Origin: a virus | Strand: one strand, 5' to 3' | Length of the DNA stretch: 64,000 bases | IMG/VR virus record: IMGVR_UViG_3300028374_000008 | Location: 37,887 to 101,886 of that record | Shown: one piece after another, positions 17,456 through 25,558 of the stretch | Layout of the letters: each line of letters opens with the position of its first letter | Position numbering within the stretch: position 1 is the stretch's first letter | The notes under the pieces: generated by a model | Told to the model about the DNA's origin: nothing | What the model saw: the letters and a program-made list of their open reading frames with translations, nothing else | Databases searched by the model: none | Program-made: the position numbers and the translations under genes

Positions 17456-17836
17456 CCACCCCCACAGAAGATAGTTCGACACTGTGAGGACAGCGGTTGT
17501 GCTTTGGAGTCCGCGGCCATCTCTTTTGTATGCCTCGACTTCCAGTTCAACGCGGCCGCGGCGCGTGATGTATTTCCACACAAACTTCCACAGCCCCATG
17601 CGGTCACGCTGCTCAACGTGTACTTGCTCGTGTCGGTAGACGCGGTCACCTGGCTCTGCAAGGCCATCAGGCGGCGAGTAGATCGTGCGGGTAAAGACCG
17701 ACACCGTATGGAACGTGCGGCGGTACTTCTTCCACCACGTACACGCGACGAGTGCCGCGCCGTAGTAGAATATGCCAAGCCAAAGCCAGTCCAGCGCCTT
17801 GTATTTTCCGTGTGGGCGTACGTCTAATTCACTCAT
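17381..17836 (-). CDS. Membrane protein with HExxH zinc-peptidase-like motif
   Basis: 151 aa from the ATG at 17836 (ATGA overlap with the gene upstream). A transmembrane segment at about 10-31 (LDWLWLGIFYYGAALVACTWW) is followed by VYRHEQVHVEQ (HExxH) and, about 30 residues later, VELEVEAY with a possible third ligand. It lies at the end of the late block beside two other membrane proteins. It may be a membrane-anchored peptidase acting in lysis; this is inferred from position. Confidence 0.65.
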   Translation of the reverse strand: MSELDVRPHGKYKALDWLWLGIFYYGAALVACTWWKKYRRTFHTVSVFTRTIYSPPDGLAEPGDRVYRHEQVHVEQRDRMGLWKFVWKYITRRGRVELEVEAYKRDGRGLQSTTAVLTVSNYLLWGWSDERVAGVIYDRWKELDVVSEHDS

Positions 17837-18300
17837 GGCTTCACCATCCAACCACCGATAAACCCGGCGGCAGCGCCTGTGATGAGCGCCGCGACAAGCC
17901 AGGGTAGTCCGCCTCCAAACACGGACATCGCTTTGGCTTCTTCGGCTTCCTTGACAGCGTCTAAGTACTTGGGAAAGATCTCGTCGGCACGCTTCTCCAT
18001 CTTGTCGGCGCGTTTCTTCTGTGCAAGCCGTGCCTGCTCCTCGAGCTCAAACGATTCTTGCAGATACTCCAGCGACACCTGCAGGGCTGGCACCGCCCGG
18101 TGCAGCCAGACGTACTGGTTGCGCAGCTCGAGGTAGACTTTGAAGTTGTCCTTGTCGAGGCACTTACGCTCCGGGGCACAGTCTGTGAAGACAGGCCGCT
18201 CTACGAACTCAAACTCCGCAGTGTCTGAGCTGTCTTGTGCCAACGTAACGGAAGGAGCCAGCGCGATGAGCACGGCGAAGAAGACGATAAGTTGTCGCAT
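17833..18300 (-). CDS. Exported coiled-coil protein with C-terminal membrane anchor (lysis-like)
   Basis: 155 aa from ATG 18300. N-terminal signal peptide (MRQLIVFFAVLIALAPSVTLAQ), a helical, charged middle (about 60-125) and a hydrophobic Gly/Ala-rich C-terminal segment ending GGWMVKP. There is no lipobox Cys, so it is not a standard o-spanin. Together with the adjacent TM/coiled-coil protein it could form a spanin-like or holin-like pair. The role is inferred. Confidence 0.6.
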   Translation of the reverse strand: MRQLIVFFAVLIALAPSVTLAQDSSDTAEFEFVERPVFTDCAPERKCLDKDNFKVYLELRNQYVWLHRAVPALQVSLEYLQESFELEEQARLAQKKRADKMEKRADEIFPKYLDAVKEAEEAKAMSVFGGGLPWLVAALITGAAAGFIGGWMVKP

Positions 18301-18316
18301 GGTGTGCCTGTAGGGG

Positions 18317-18709
18317 CTAATTGATTTCGCTCTCCAAACGCTCGAGCTCGTCCCACGAGTCGGCGCCTTTGATGGCCGCGACGATAGATTGGCGTCGCTC
18401 CTTCGCTTCGTTGAGCTCAGCTTGGATCTTTGCAGCTTCCTTGGACGCTTCGATTGCTTCTTTGTGTAGCCGCTCCGACTCTTCCTGGCTGGCGGCGCTC
18501 TCTGCTTTGAGCTGGGCTTGCTTGGCGGCGTCTTCTGCGGTGCGGCCTTTGGCTTTAAGGCGCGCCTCTTTTTTAGCTGCCACAACCCACACGATGACAA
18601 TCACAAGGAACAGCACGGCCAAGACAATCGCCCACCACCACCGGATGTACCACGGTGATTTGGCGTCGCCGATGACCTTACGTCGTATGTCTAAGAAAAT
18701 GGGTTCCAT
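18317..18709 (-). CDS. Single-span membrane protein with long coiled coil (i-spanin-like)
   Basis: 130 aa. A strong transmembrane segment (WWWAIVLAVLFLVIVIVWVV, about 25-44) is followed by a continuous charged coiled coil to the end. This layout matches inner-membrane spanins (Rz-like), and it neighbours another exported protein. It overlaps the fibre gene (TAATG at 18709). Identification is by topology only. Confidence 0.6.
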   Translation of the reverse strand: MEPIFLDIRRKVIGDAKSPWYIRWWWAIVLAVLFLVIVIVWVVAAKKEARLKAKGRTAEDAAKQAQLKAESAASQEESERLHKEAIEASKEAAKIQAELNEAKERRQSIVAAIKGADSWDELERLESEIN

Positions 18710-21096
18710 TATAGACCCGAGTCTCCAAGAGGCGTCGCGAGCAGGCGGTACACGTTTAACTGGTCGGACGCTGTCAGACGGCGGAACAGCTGGTCGTGGC
18801 GATACACTCGTAGCAGCGAGATGCGGCCGGTGCCACCGCTGAAGCCCGTGAGAATAAAGAAATCGCCATTACGTTCAATACGCGGGTTGGTGTACCCCGA
18901 GGCGATGGCGAACGCTGCGCGGAACCCAAAGTTACGCTTACCGTATAGCTGGATGCTATTCGCTGGGTCGACGTACGCGACGTAGTCCTGGTCCACGGCC
19001 AACCCGTTCGGGACAGACGCGCCGGGCGCTGGAGTAGGCACTGCCTGAAGTAGACCTGTGAGAGAACTCTCGGTTGTCTCCTCGCCGCTCCACTTGTTCA
19101 GGACCAGCACGTACCCCAAGTCTGCTCCGTCGCTCACCTGAAGCCACAGGTGCTGCGGGTCACATTTCATAGCCCGGTTTGTGAAAACGTCGGTGGTACC
19201 TGTGAAAGCGTAGTCCCATGAGGACGAAGAGCCGGCGCCTTTGTTTGCGAGTGCGCGGACGTTGAACGACCCTGTCCCAGCAGGTCCCGCTACGTACACG
19301 TAGAACCCGTCGGTACATACGGAGATAAGTGCGGCGCCATGCGCGTACGCCCAATCGTCAGTCGCGGACCCTGCAGTCATGTCTAAACGGCTCACGGTCC
19401 CGTCCAACAAGACCAAGAACAAGTACTCGTCGTCCATGCACATATCGCGCACGTCAGAGCCTGATGTGTACGTCCACACGGATGCGCCAGTCGACGCGTT
19501 GTAAAGCTCTACGTCTGTACCGTCCGCCACAGCAAAGTAGGCGCCGTTTGTGCACAGCGAAGAATCCGGAGCGGCAGCGACCGCCGTCGCGTATGTTTGC
19601 TCAACAACGCTTAGGTTAGTGAGGTCACGCCGCTCGGCGGTCGAACCGCCGTCATCGTACAGCAAGTACACGTAGCGACCGTCTGTACACGCGTTTAAGC
19701 TAACGACTGCTGCGCCGAAAGACTCCGTGCGTTCAAACATGTAGAACGAGATATCCGTCGGCTCCAGCGTCTTAACGAGCAGAACTTCTTTGTTCGTCGT
19801 GCCCGCGATGAACTCGTGGACCGAGCTGGCGACCGCCGTGTTGTCTTGCAGCGTAGAAATAGCTGCAGCGTTTGTTGTGATTTCGGTGTCAACAGCCTCG
19901 TTAAACTCTTGCTGCGACTCTAACGCTGTGCTGATTGTAACAAAAGGAGTTGCGTCGATGCCGAGACGTTTGGCCCCTTCATCAACACCTGACGCCGGCG
20001 GCGCCGCAATCGGCCGTTCGTAGTCCGCACGAATGCTGTTCGCCGTCGCTTCCAAGATACCGAAGTTTGCAAGTCGGATGTCCGTCACAGGAAACGATTT
20101 AATCAGCACGCTCCCGTCTGCCAGCGTGAAAGAATCGTCAACGACACGCCCAACGACCACGCAGTCCGGCGCCTTCTCAGGCTCTGCCGACAGGTTCACC
20201 AGGCTTGCGCCCGGGATGAGATGCTCGTTGGAGTTTTCTTCGACAGACTCCCGTCGGTTCTGGACCGTTGAGTACCAGATGGCGAGCGTGTCCCCTTCGT
20301 TGAGTTCGTTGTCTGACGTTGCAGCAAAGAACGCTGCCAAGGCGGTATCTGTAATTTCGTGGAACAGACCGTCCCCGCCTGAGGTGAGCGTCGTCGGCCC
20401 GAGGTCGACCATCGCCCCGTCTGTGCCAGTCGTTGCGCTGACCAAAACATTGACGGTGCCGTCCGCGTTGATGGCGTCGACGATGTCTTGCGTCGTGTGG
20501 CCCAGGCCCGAGTCGTACTGGACCACGATCTCATGTAAGCCAGGCTGTACAGCTTCGTTGCTTACGACCTCGCCATTTAGGTCGATGTTAATCGCGCCGG
20601 CACCGGACAAGTCGACAGTCTCCACAGACAGATTAAAGCTGCCGTCAAAATCAAAGACGACGGCTGTCACCGTAAAGTCGTTGACGCCTACGGTACCCAA
20701 CGTTGCGGTAGCGTAACGCGTCGGGAAGCGTGTGCCGCCTCCCTCGTTGGAGTCTCCGCGTGCCTCGCCGGGCGTCGTACCCGGCACTGCAATGAGCGAC
20801 GCGCCAGAGGACAGCGCAAGTGCTCCCGTACCGCCGCTGGCAGTGACTCCTCCCCAGGCGATGGATCCGCCGCTTGAGAGCTGGAAGAACAGTGAGCGGT
20901 CGTTGTCACGCAGCCACCGTGCTTCGTTTGATTCAATGCGCAGCGCCTCAGAGCGTGCACGCAGCACCTCGTCCGGGCGGGACAGTGTCGCCTGGTCCGC
21001 CTGCTCCCCGTTTTGGATGGGCGAGATTGAGTCGGTAGAGGCTTCGCCCGAGTCATTGCCCGACGGCGTAGTCTGGAAGTCGATTACTTTAGTCAT
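18709..21096 (-). CDS. Tail fibre-like protein with beta-propeller repeats
   Basis: 795 aa. The N-terminal half is a Ser/Gly/Asp-rich beta structure with short helical linkers. From about residue 430 repeated blades occur, each with a pattern such as CTDGRYVYLLYDD, CTNGAYFAVADG, CMDDEYLFLVLLDG and CTDGFYVYVAGP, spaced about 40-45 residues. This is WD40/quinoprotein-like propeller architecture, unusual for a fibre and plausibly receptor-binding. It sits just before the lysis-like genes. Confidence 0.7.
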   Translation of the reverse strand: MTKVIDFQTTPSGNDSGEASTDSISPIQNGEQADQATLSRPDEVLRARSEALRIESNEARWLRDNDRSLFFQLSSGGSIAWGGVTASGGTGALALSSGASLIAVPGTTPGEARGDSNEGGGTRFPTRYATATLGTVGVNDFTVTAVVFDFDGSFNLSVETVDLSGAGAINIDLNGEVVSNEAVQPGLHEIVVQYDSGLGHTTQDIVDAINADGTVNVLVSATTGTDGAMVDLGPTTLTSGGDGLFHEITDTALAAFFAATSDNELNEGDTLAIWYSTVQNRRESVEENSNEHLIPGASLVNLSAEPEKAPDCVVVGRVVDDSFTLADGSVLIKSFPVTDIRLANFGILEATANSIRADYERPIAAPPASGVDEGAKRLGIDATPFVTISTALESQQEFNEAVDTEITTNAAAISTLQDNTAVASSVHEFIAGTTNKEVLLVKTLEPTDISFYMFERTESFGAAVVSLNACTDGRYVYLLYDDGGSTAERRDLTNLSVVEQTYATAVAAAPDSSLCTNGAYFAVADGTDVELYNASTGASVWTYTSGSDVRDMCMDDEYLFLVLLDGTVSRLDMTAGSATDDWAYAHGAALISVCTDGFYVYVAGPAGTGSFNVRALANKGAGSSSSWDYAFTGTTDVFTNRAMKCDPQHLWLQVSDGADLGYVLVLNKWSGEETTESSLTGLLQAVPTPAPGASVPNGLAVDQDYVAYVDPANSIQLYGKRNFGFRAAFAIASGYTNPRIERNGDFFILTGFSGGTGRISLLRVYRHDQLFRRLTASDQLNVYRLLATPLGDSGL

Positions 21097-21109
21097 CTTG
21101 AAATCCTTA

Positions 21110-21634
21110 TCAGACGATGGAGTACTGCACGTCCCACACGTAGCTTATGGCGAGGTCGGCGGTTTTGGTGATGGCGGGGTAGACCTGTCGGCACACAAGT
21201 AGTTCGTTGGCTGCGCCTGCCAGGCCATCGGATACTGTGTAGATGCCCGCTGCGCGGAGGGTAGACCCGTTTGCTTCGCCAGTCCCTACCTCTGCGCGGA
21301 ACTGCACCAGCCCTGAGATGCCGCCCAAGTCAATGTCCACATCAGCTGCGCGGTCGAACACGTAGTCTTTGACTACCGTACCCGTAGGGCCGGTGTCGCT
21401 GGCCGACGCGCCTGACGCAAAGGGCGTAGCGCTTGCTTCAATCTGCATGCTGTTAAACGCCAGCTCCGTGACGTCTGCCACCGCAGCTTTCTGCGTAATC
21501 AGGGCAGCAAGCACTTCCAGGTGCACGGTCGTGATCTGATTTTTCTTTGCGGAGACACAGGTCTTCTCTCCGGTCGACGTGTTTACCACGTAAACCTTTA
21601 GGAAGCCTTGCATAAGTGCGTTTTCAGATTTCAT
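21110..21634 (-). CDS. Tail fibre/virion accessory protein
   Basis: 174 aa, beta-rich, with no catalytic motif. It begins MKSENALMQGFLKVYVVN and lies between the baseplate/lectin protein and the propeller fibre. It could be a connector or attachment protein. About 228 bp upstream, between it and the lectin gene, hold a lectin remnant. Confidence 0.6.
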   Translation of the reverse strand: MKSENALMQGFLKVYVVNTSTGEKTCVSAKKNQITTVHLEVLAALITQKAAVADVTELAFNSMQIEASATPFASGASASDTGPTGTVVKDYVFDRAADVDIDLGGISGLVQFRAEVGTGEANGSTLRAAGIYTVSDGLAGAANELLVCRQVYPAITKTADLAISYVWDVQYSIV

Positions 21635-21716
21635 GGGCTGCTCACAGTTTCGCCAGGTGTGTAATCTACCGAGCGGCGAATGTTTTTACCATGCGTGATC
21701 GCGTGTAACCACTGTA

Positions 21717-21863
21717 TCACGTACCGCCGTTGTAGAGTGCGAGAACGTCGGCAGGTGTAGAATGCGCATCTGTAAACGTAACCTCGTCAATCCTACCAAC
21801 CCAAAGCTGCGCGGCGATTGCTGCCTCGCGCCAGGCGAGCAGGAGTTGTTCGGTCGTGTAGGT
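21717..21863 (-). pseudogene. Remnant of a LamG/concanavalin-like lectin C-terminus
   Basis: A 48-codon frame just after the stop of the 1231-aa protein ends with GRIDEVTF...PADVLALYNGGT, the usual closing strand and helix of LamG-like lectin domains in fibres. It has no start and is out of frame with the preceding gene. It looks like the tail of an earlier lectin domain displaced when the present C-terminal lectin was acquired. Confidence 0.55.
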
Positions 21864-24800
21864 CAAAACGGACCCCCCCACTCAGACTCAAGGAAGCCCC
21901 AAACCTCGTCGCGCTGCGCCTCGGTGAGCGTGCCATCGTAGACGACCAGCTCGTGGATATAGCCCGTCCACGGAGTCGCGTTGTATCCGGCGCCCACAAA
22001 CACGCGGGTAGGCGACGGGCCTTCCGGCAATCCGTCGCCCCCGGCAATCGTCGAGTCAACCCGCGTCCGGGCATCATATAGCCCGGTCACAGACGTGGTC
22101 CCGTGAATCGCAGTCAGCATATTTCTTGCGTTGTTCGAGAATGAGCCGCCCGCGAAAAACTCGACCCCCGACACGCGATCTATCGCAGAGACGAATCCGG
22201 TGGTCGCGGTCGCGGAGCCCGCATACATCTCGAATGTTGAGTCCGACGCAGAGTCGCTGCCTCCGTCCATCATAACAACACCCTGGTACAGCACCCCCGC
22301 GGTGTGTTCTGCCACGGCGAAAACTGTAATCCCGGTCGAAAAATCCGGAGAAAACGCCGACGATAGCTTGTCGTCGGCCCCGTCGTATTGGACAGCGGCG
22401 ACACCAGCGACCGTTGTTTTCGTCGGTCGCGCGGACCCTGAGCCTGCGACCGCCAACCCGCTGTGTCGGTCGGTCCAGCTGTCGACCGGGTCACTGTCGG
22501 CCAGCGCGGCGAGGCTTTTCGCAGACCAGTCCCACGACGTGACGCCAGCGAATTCAGGCGCAAACAACACTGGCGCCTGCAGAAACACCTGGTTGTTTGT
22601 GCTTTGAAGCGTCACAAGAACAGGCCAGCTTGTGATGTAATTACCTGAGGACGTCTTCTCGACGACAGGGTTTGCGCCTCCGACGGCCGTATGTGTGAAC
22701 GACGTTCGAGGCGCCGAGAAGTAGTACTCAACGCCAGTCTCAGATGTGAGTGCGGGGGCAGCGCCTGTGACAACACCGACCAGCGTTGCCTTCCCGCCAC
22801 TGCTAACGTCGACGATGCGGAAACGTCGCGGCGTGCCCTGCACCTTAATGACGACTTCGTGGCGGAAATCGAACTGATTGAGCTCAACGTCAAACGTCGC
22901 GGTGTCACCTACGATGTTTACAGAGCCACCAAAGGTCGGTGCGACGCGCTGCAGTACCGACGGTGTACCCGCGATGTAGCCCACCGACACGCCTTCAACC
23001 GTTGCGCCCGTGTTAAATGACGTCACCTTTGCGGCCAGAAGCCGTCCGTGTGTGAGTACGGCCTTCTGGTTAGTGCCAGGCGCCAACGTGAACATCTCAC
23101 CCGTGGCAACGAATGATGCGCCCGCCCACGCGTACAATTCTACTTGTGCACGTGGGTCGACGCCGCCGCTTTCCTGGTACATGAACACCAGTGTTTCGAC
23201 TTCACCGGAGTCCGGAAGCTCTGTGACCGTACCAAAGTCGTCTTTCCGGACAGTGGTGTACCACGCAAGCTGCGGGCCCGAGTACGTGTAGTACGTCCCA
23301 ATCTCGGTACCGCCACCTACTTCAAACGCGCTGTCTACCTCCGACATAAGCTCGGCGTCTAAGTCAGGTTTGCCGACGATGAGGAGCTCGTCGTCGCCGA
23401 CACCAACCTCGTCTTGAAACTGCCCGGCTGCGTCGACAAGCAGGTACGTGTAGGCGGACCTGCCTTCAAGCAACACGTCGCGGATGTCGCGTTGAGCACG
23501 TGGGAACTCAATGTCGGGGTAGGCGGCGAAGTCGTAGCTGACGTTGAAGATGTGGTTCTTCAATAGCCGGCTCATGTAATTGTAGCCGGGACTATGCGTC
23601 AGCGCCGGGCGGCCTTCGATGGACCACTCCGCGCCGACTAAGCCGGTTGCCGATGGTTCCAAGAAAAACGACGGGGTTGTACCGTCTAAGTTGTCTACGA
23701 GGACCCGATTACTTGCCAGCACGCCGGTGACAACGTAGTCGCCTGTCGGTATGGCCGACGCAGATACGACGCGTATGACCGTGCCAATGTCCGCCCGCGT
23801 AAACGACGGTCCAAACGTAATAACAAATTCGTTTGAGCCCAGCGTGACAACACTCAGCTTAAAGGAGTAGTTACTCGCCAAAAATCCGGAGATGTCCAAC
23901 GGCGACGACGTGCCGTCCGTGATGGAGAAGTTGTCACGGTCTACCGCGGACACGATCTCATATTCTGTGCCCGCAATGGTGATCGTTTTTGTCTCATCAG
24001 ATGTCCGGACGACGTCACCTACGACCTCTAACTGCGCCGTGACGCTTAAGTTGTAGAACAGAGACTTACCTGTGCGCCGCGCCGGCACGGTTCCGTAGCT
24101 GTCTCCGCCTACGGTGTAGAATAAGTCGCCCACTTTAAAGCGTGGGTTGCCTACCCGGTTCTCGTACAACGTTGTGTCGACGCTACGCCGTTGCGCCGTC
24201 TCTCCCGGCCAGAGCTCATCCGGGATGACTTCGGTGTAGTACCAGGTCGGGTTTGAGATGTAGTCGTCGACCTCAAACACAATCGATAACGGCTGGAACG
24301 CTTCGAGCGTGTCCCCTACAGAGAGCGCGGGGTCGATGGACCCGGCAGGCAGTCTGTACACTTCGATGTCTGTTACGACGATGTCCGCAGCGCCGCCCGT
24401 TGTGATGGACGCAATGACTTCGCCGTCCTGACGCGCAACGGGTATGCCGCTGATAACGTTAAGCGCCGACTCAATACGCCGAAGCGACGGGCCCAAGATG
24501 AAGTAGCGAAAGATGCCCTGCAGAAGCGCGCGATACGATTCCGTACTTGGCTCGTACCGGTTCAACAGATACCCGAAGGACAGCCACAAGTTCTCTCGGT
24601 CAAAGAGCGCGTCGGGTATCCAGTAAGAGAGCTGTGTCACCCGTGACGGTGACTGGTGCGTCCACTGCAACGTGTCATCGTCTACAGGGTCGAACACCGT
24701 CTCTTCGGTAAACGTGACCTGCAGCCCTGAGTCAACGGTTTCAATGGTGTAGAGCAGCTCACGGTCTTGACGTGTGGGGTCAACGAACAAGATCTGTGTA

Positions 24801-25558
24801 CCGACATCGAACTGCGTAAAGTACTCCGTGTCGCGTACTTCCCACCGCACGCCCGTCGCTGCGCTTACGTATGAACCATCGAGCACCACCGTGCGCGCGT
24901 CGACAACGCTCAAAATCTCACGTTCAAGTGTCGCCCCGCTGTCGGGATGTGACAGTACACGACCAACGTCATCGGCAGTGAAGGCGGCGCGTGCGGACAC
25001 AAACGAGTTGCTTGCGGGGAACGTTCCATCGGTCCCACTTCTAACAACTCCGCGTGTAACAAACACGTCAGCGGTGGGCGTTACCTTTCCGTCCCCAGCA
25101 TTCCGAAACACCGTAGGGACAATGTCTATCTCGCGCGACGCGACACCGTTCGTTGTGTTGAACGGGTCAGCGAAGAAGCGCAGCTCGTCGGCGTCGGCGT
25201 CGATATCGAAGTCGATGTCGACCTCAAGCGACACCGTTGGGTCGTAGACGCGGTTGAGCAGGAACATCGCTTCACGCAGCTTGTCGTCGAGCGCTAAGTT
25301 CCACGTCTGGGACTCAAGGTCATACCGGACCTGGTCTTGGCGCACCGTCAGCAAGTACCAGTACTCTTTGTTGAACAGCGGGACGTCGTCTAAGTTTGCG
25401 TTCAGAACCTGGGTAACCATGTCCAGGTACGCCTGTCCCAACTGAACTTCCGTGGCGGCATAAAGCCCGTTCAAGATGTCCCGGTCAGCAAAGAATCGCT
25501 GCCAGAAATCTGATAAGCCAGTCAGAAGTGTTTGTGCCTGGTTGGTCAGCACGGCCAT
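21863..25558 (-). CDS. Large baseplate/tail protein with C-terminal lectin domain
   Basis: 1231 aa. The N-terminal part includes WLSFGYLLNRYEPSTESYRALLQGIF (about 330-355), a helix-rich segment seen in wedge-type baseplate proteins. The middle is beta-rich. Residues about 1030-1228 form a concanavalin/LamG-like lectin: WSAKSLAALADSDPVDSW, TGITVFAVAEH, RVFVGAGYNATPWTGYIHEL, then the closing EAQRDEVWGFLESEW. It likely joins baseplate to carbohydrate recognition. TAATG overlap with the J-like gene upstream. Confidence 0.7.
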   Translation of the reverse strand: MAVLTNQAQTLLTGLSDFWQRFFADRDILNGLYAATEVQLGQAYLDMVTQVLNANLDDVPLFNKEYWYLLTVRQDQVRYDLESQTWNLALDDKLREAMFLLNRVYDPTVSLEVDIDFDIDADADELRFFADPFNTTNGVASREIDIVPTVFRNAGDGKVTPTADVFVTRGVVRSGTDGTFPASNSFVSARAAFTADDVGRVLSHPDSGATLEREILSVVDARTVVLDGSYVSAATGVRWEVRDTEYFTQFDVGTQILFVDPTRQDRELLYTIETVDSGLQVTFTEETVFDPVDDDTLQWTHQSPSRVTQLSYWIPDALFDRENLWLSFGYLLNRYEPSTESYRALLQGIFRYFILGPSLRRIESALNVISGIPVARQDGEVIASITTGGAADIVVTDIEVYRLPAGSIDPALSVGDTLEAFQPLSIVFEVDDYISNPTWYYTEVIPDELWPGETAQRRSVDTTLYENRVGNPRFKVGDLFYTVGGDSYGTVPARRTGKSLFYNLSVTAQLEVVGDVVRTSDETKTITIAGTEYEIVSAVDRDNFSITDGTSSPLDISGFLASNYSFKLSVVTLGSNEFVITFGPSFTRADIGTVIRVVSASAIPTGDYVVTGVLASNRVLVDNLDGTTPSFFLEPSATGLVGAEWSIEGRPALTHSPGYNYMSRLLKNHIFNVSYDFAAYPDIEFPRAQRDIRDVLLEGRSAYTYLLVDAAGQFQDEVGVGDDELLIVGKPDLDAELMSEVDSAFEVGGGTEIGTYYTYSGPQLAWYTTVRKDDFGTVTELPDSGEVETLVFMYQESGGVDPRAQVELYAWAGASFVATGEMFTLAPGTNQKAVLTHGRLLAAKVTSFNTGATVEGVSVGYIAGTPSVLQRVAPTFGGSVNIVGDTATFDVELNQFDFRHEVVIKVQGTPRRFRIVDVSSGGKATLVGVVTGAAPALTSETGVEYYFSAPRTSFTHTAVGGANPVVEKTSSGNYITSWPVLVTLQSTNNQVFLQAPVLFAPEFAGVTSWDWSAKSLAALADSDPVDSWTDRHSGLAVAGSGSARPTKTTVAGVAAVQYDGADDKLSSAFSPDFSTGITVFAVAEHTAGVLYQGVVMMDGGSDSASDSTFEMYAGSATATTGFVSAIDRVSGVEFFAGGSFSNNARNMLTAIHGTTSVTGLYDARTRVDSTIAGGDGLPEGPSPTRVFVGAGYNATPWTGYIHELVVYDGTLTEAQRDEVWGFLESEWGGPF

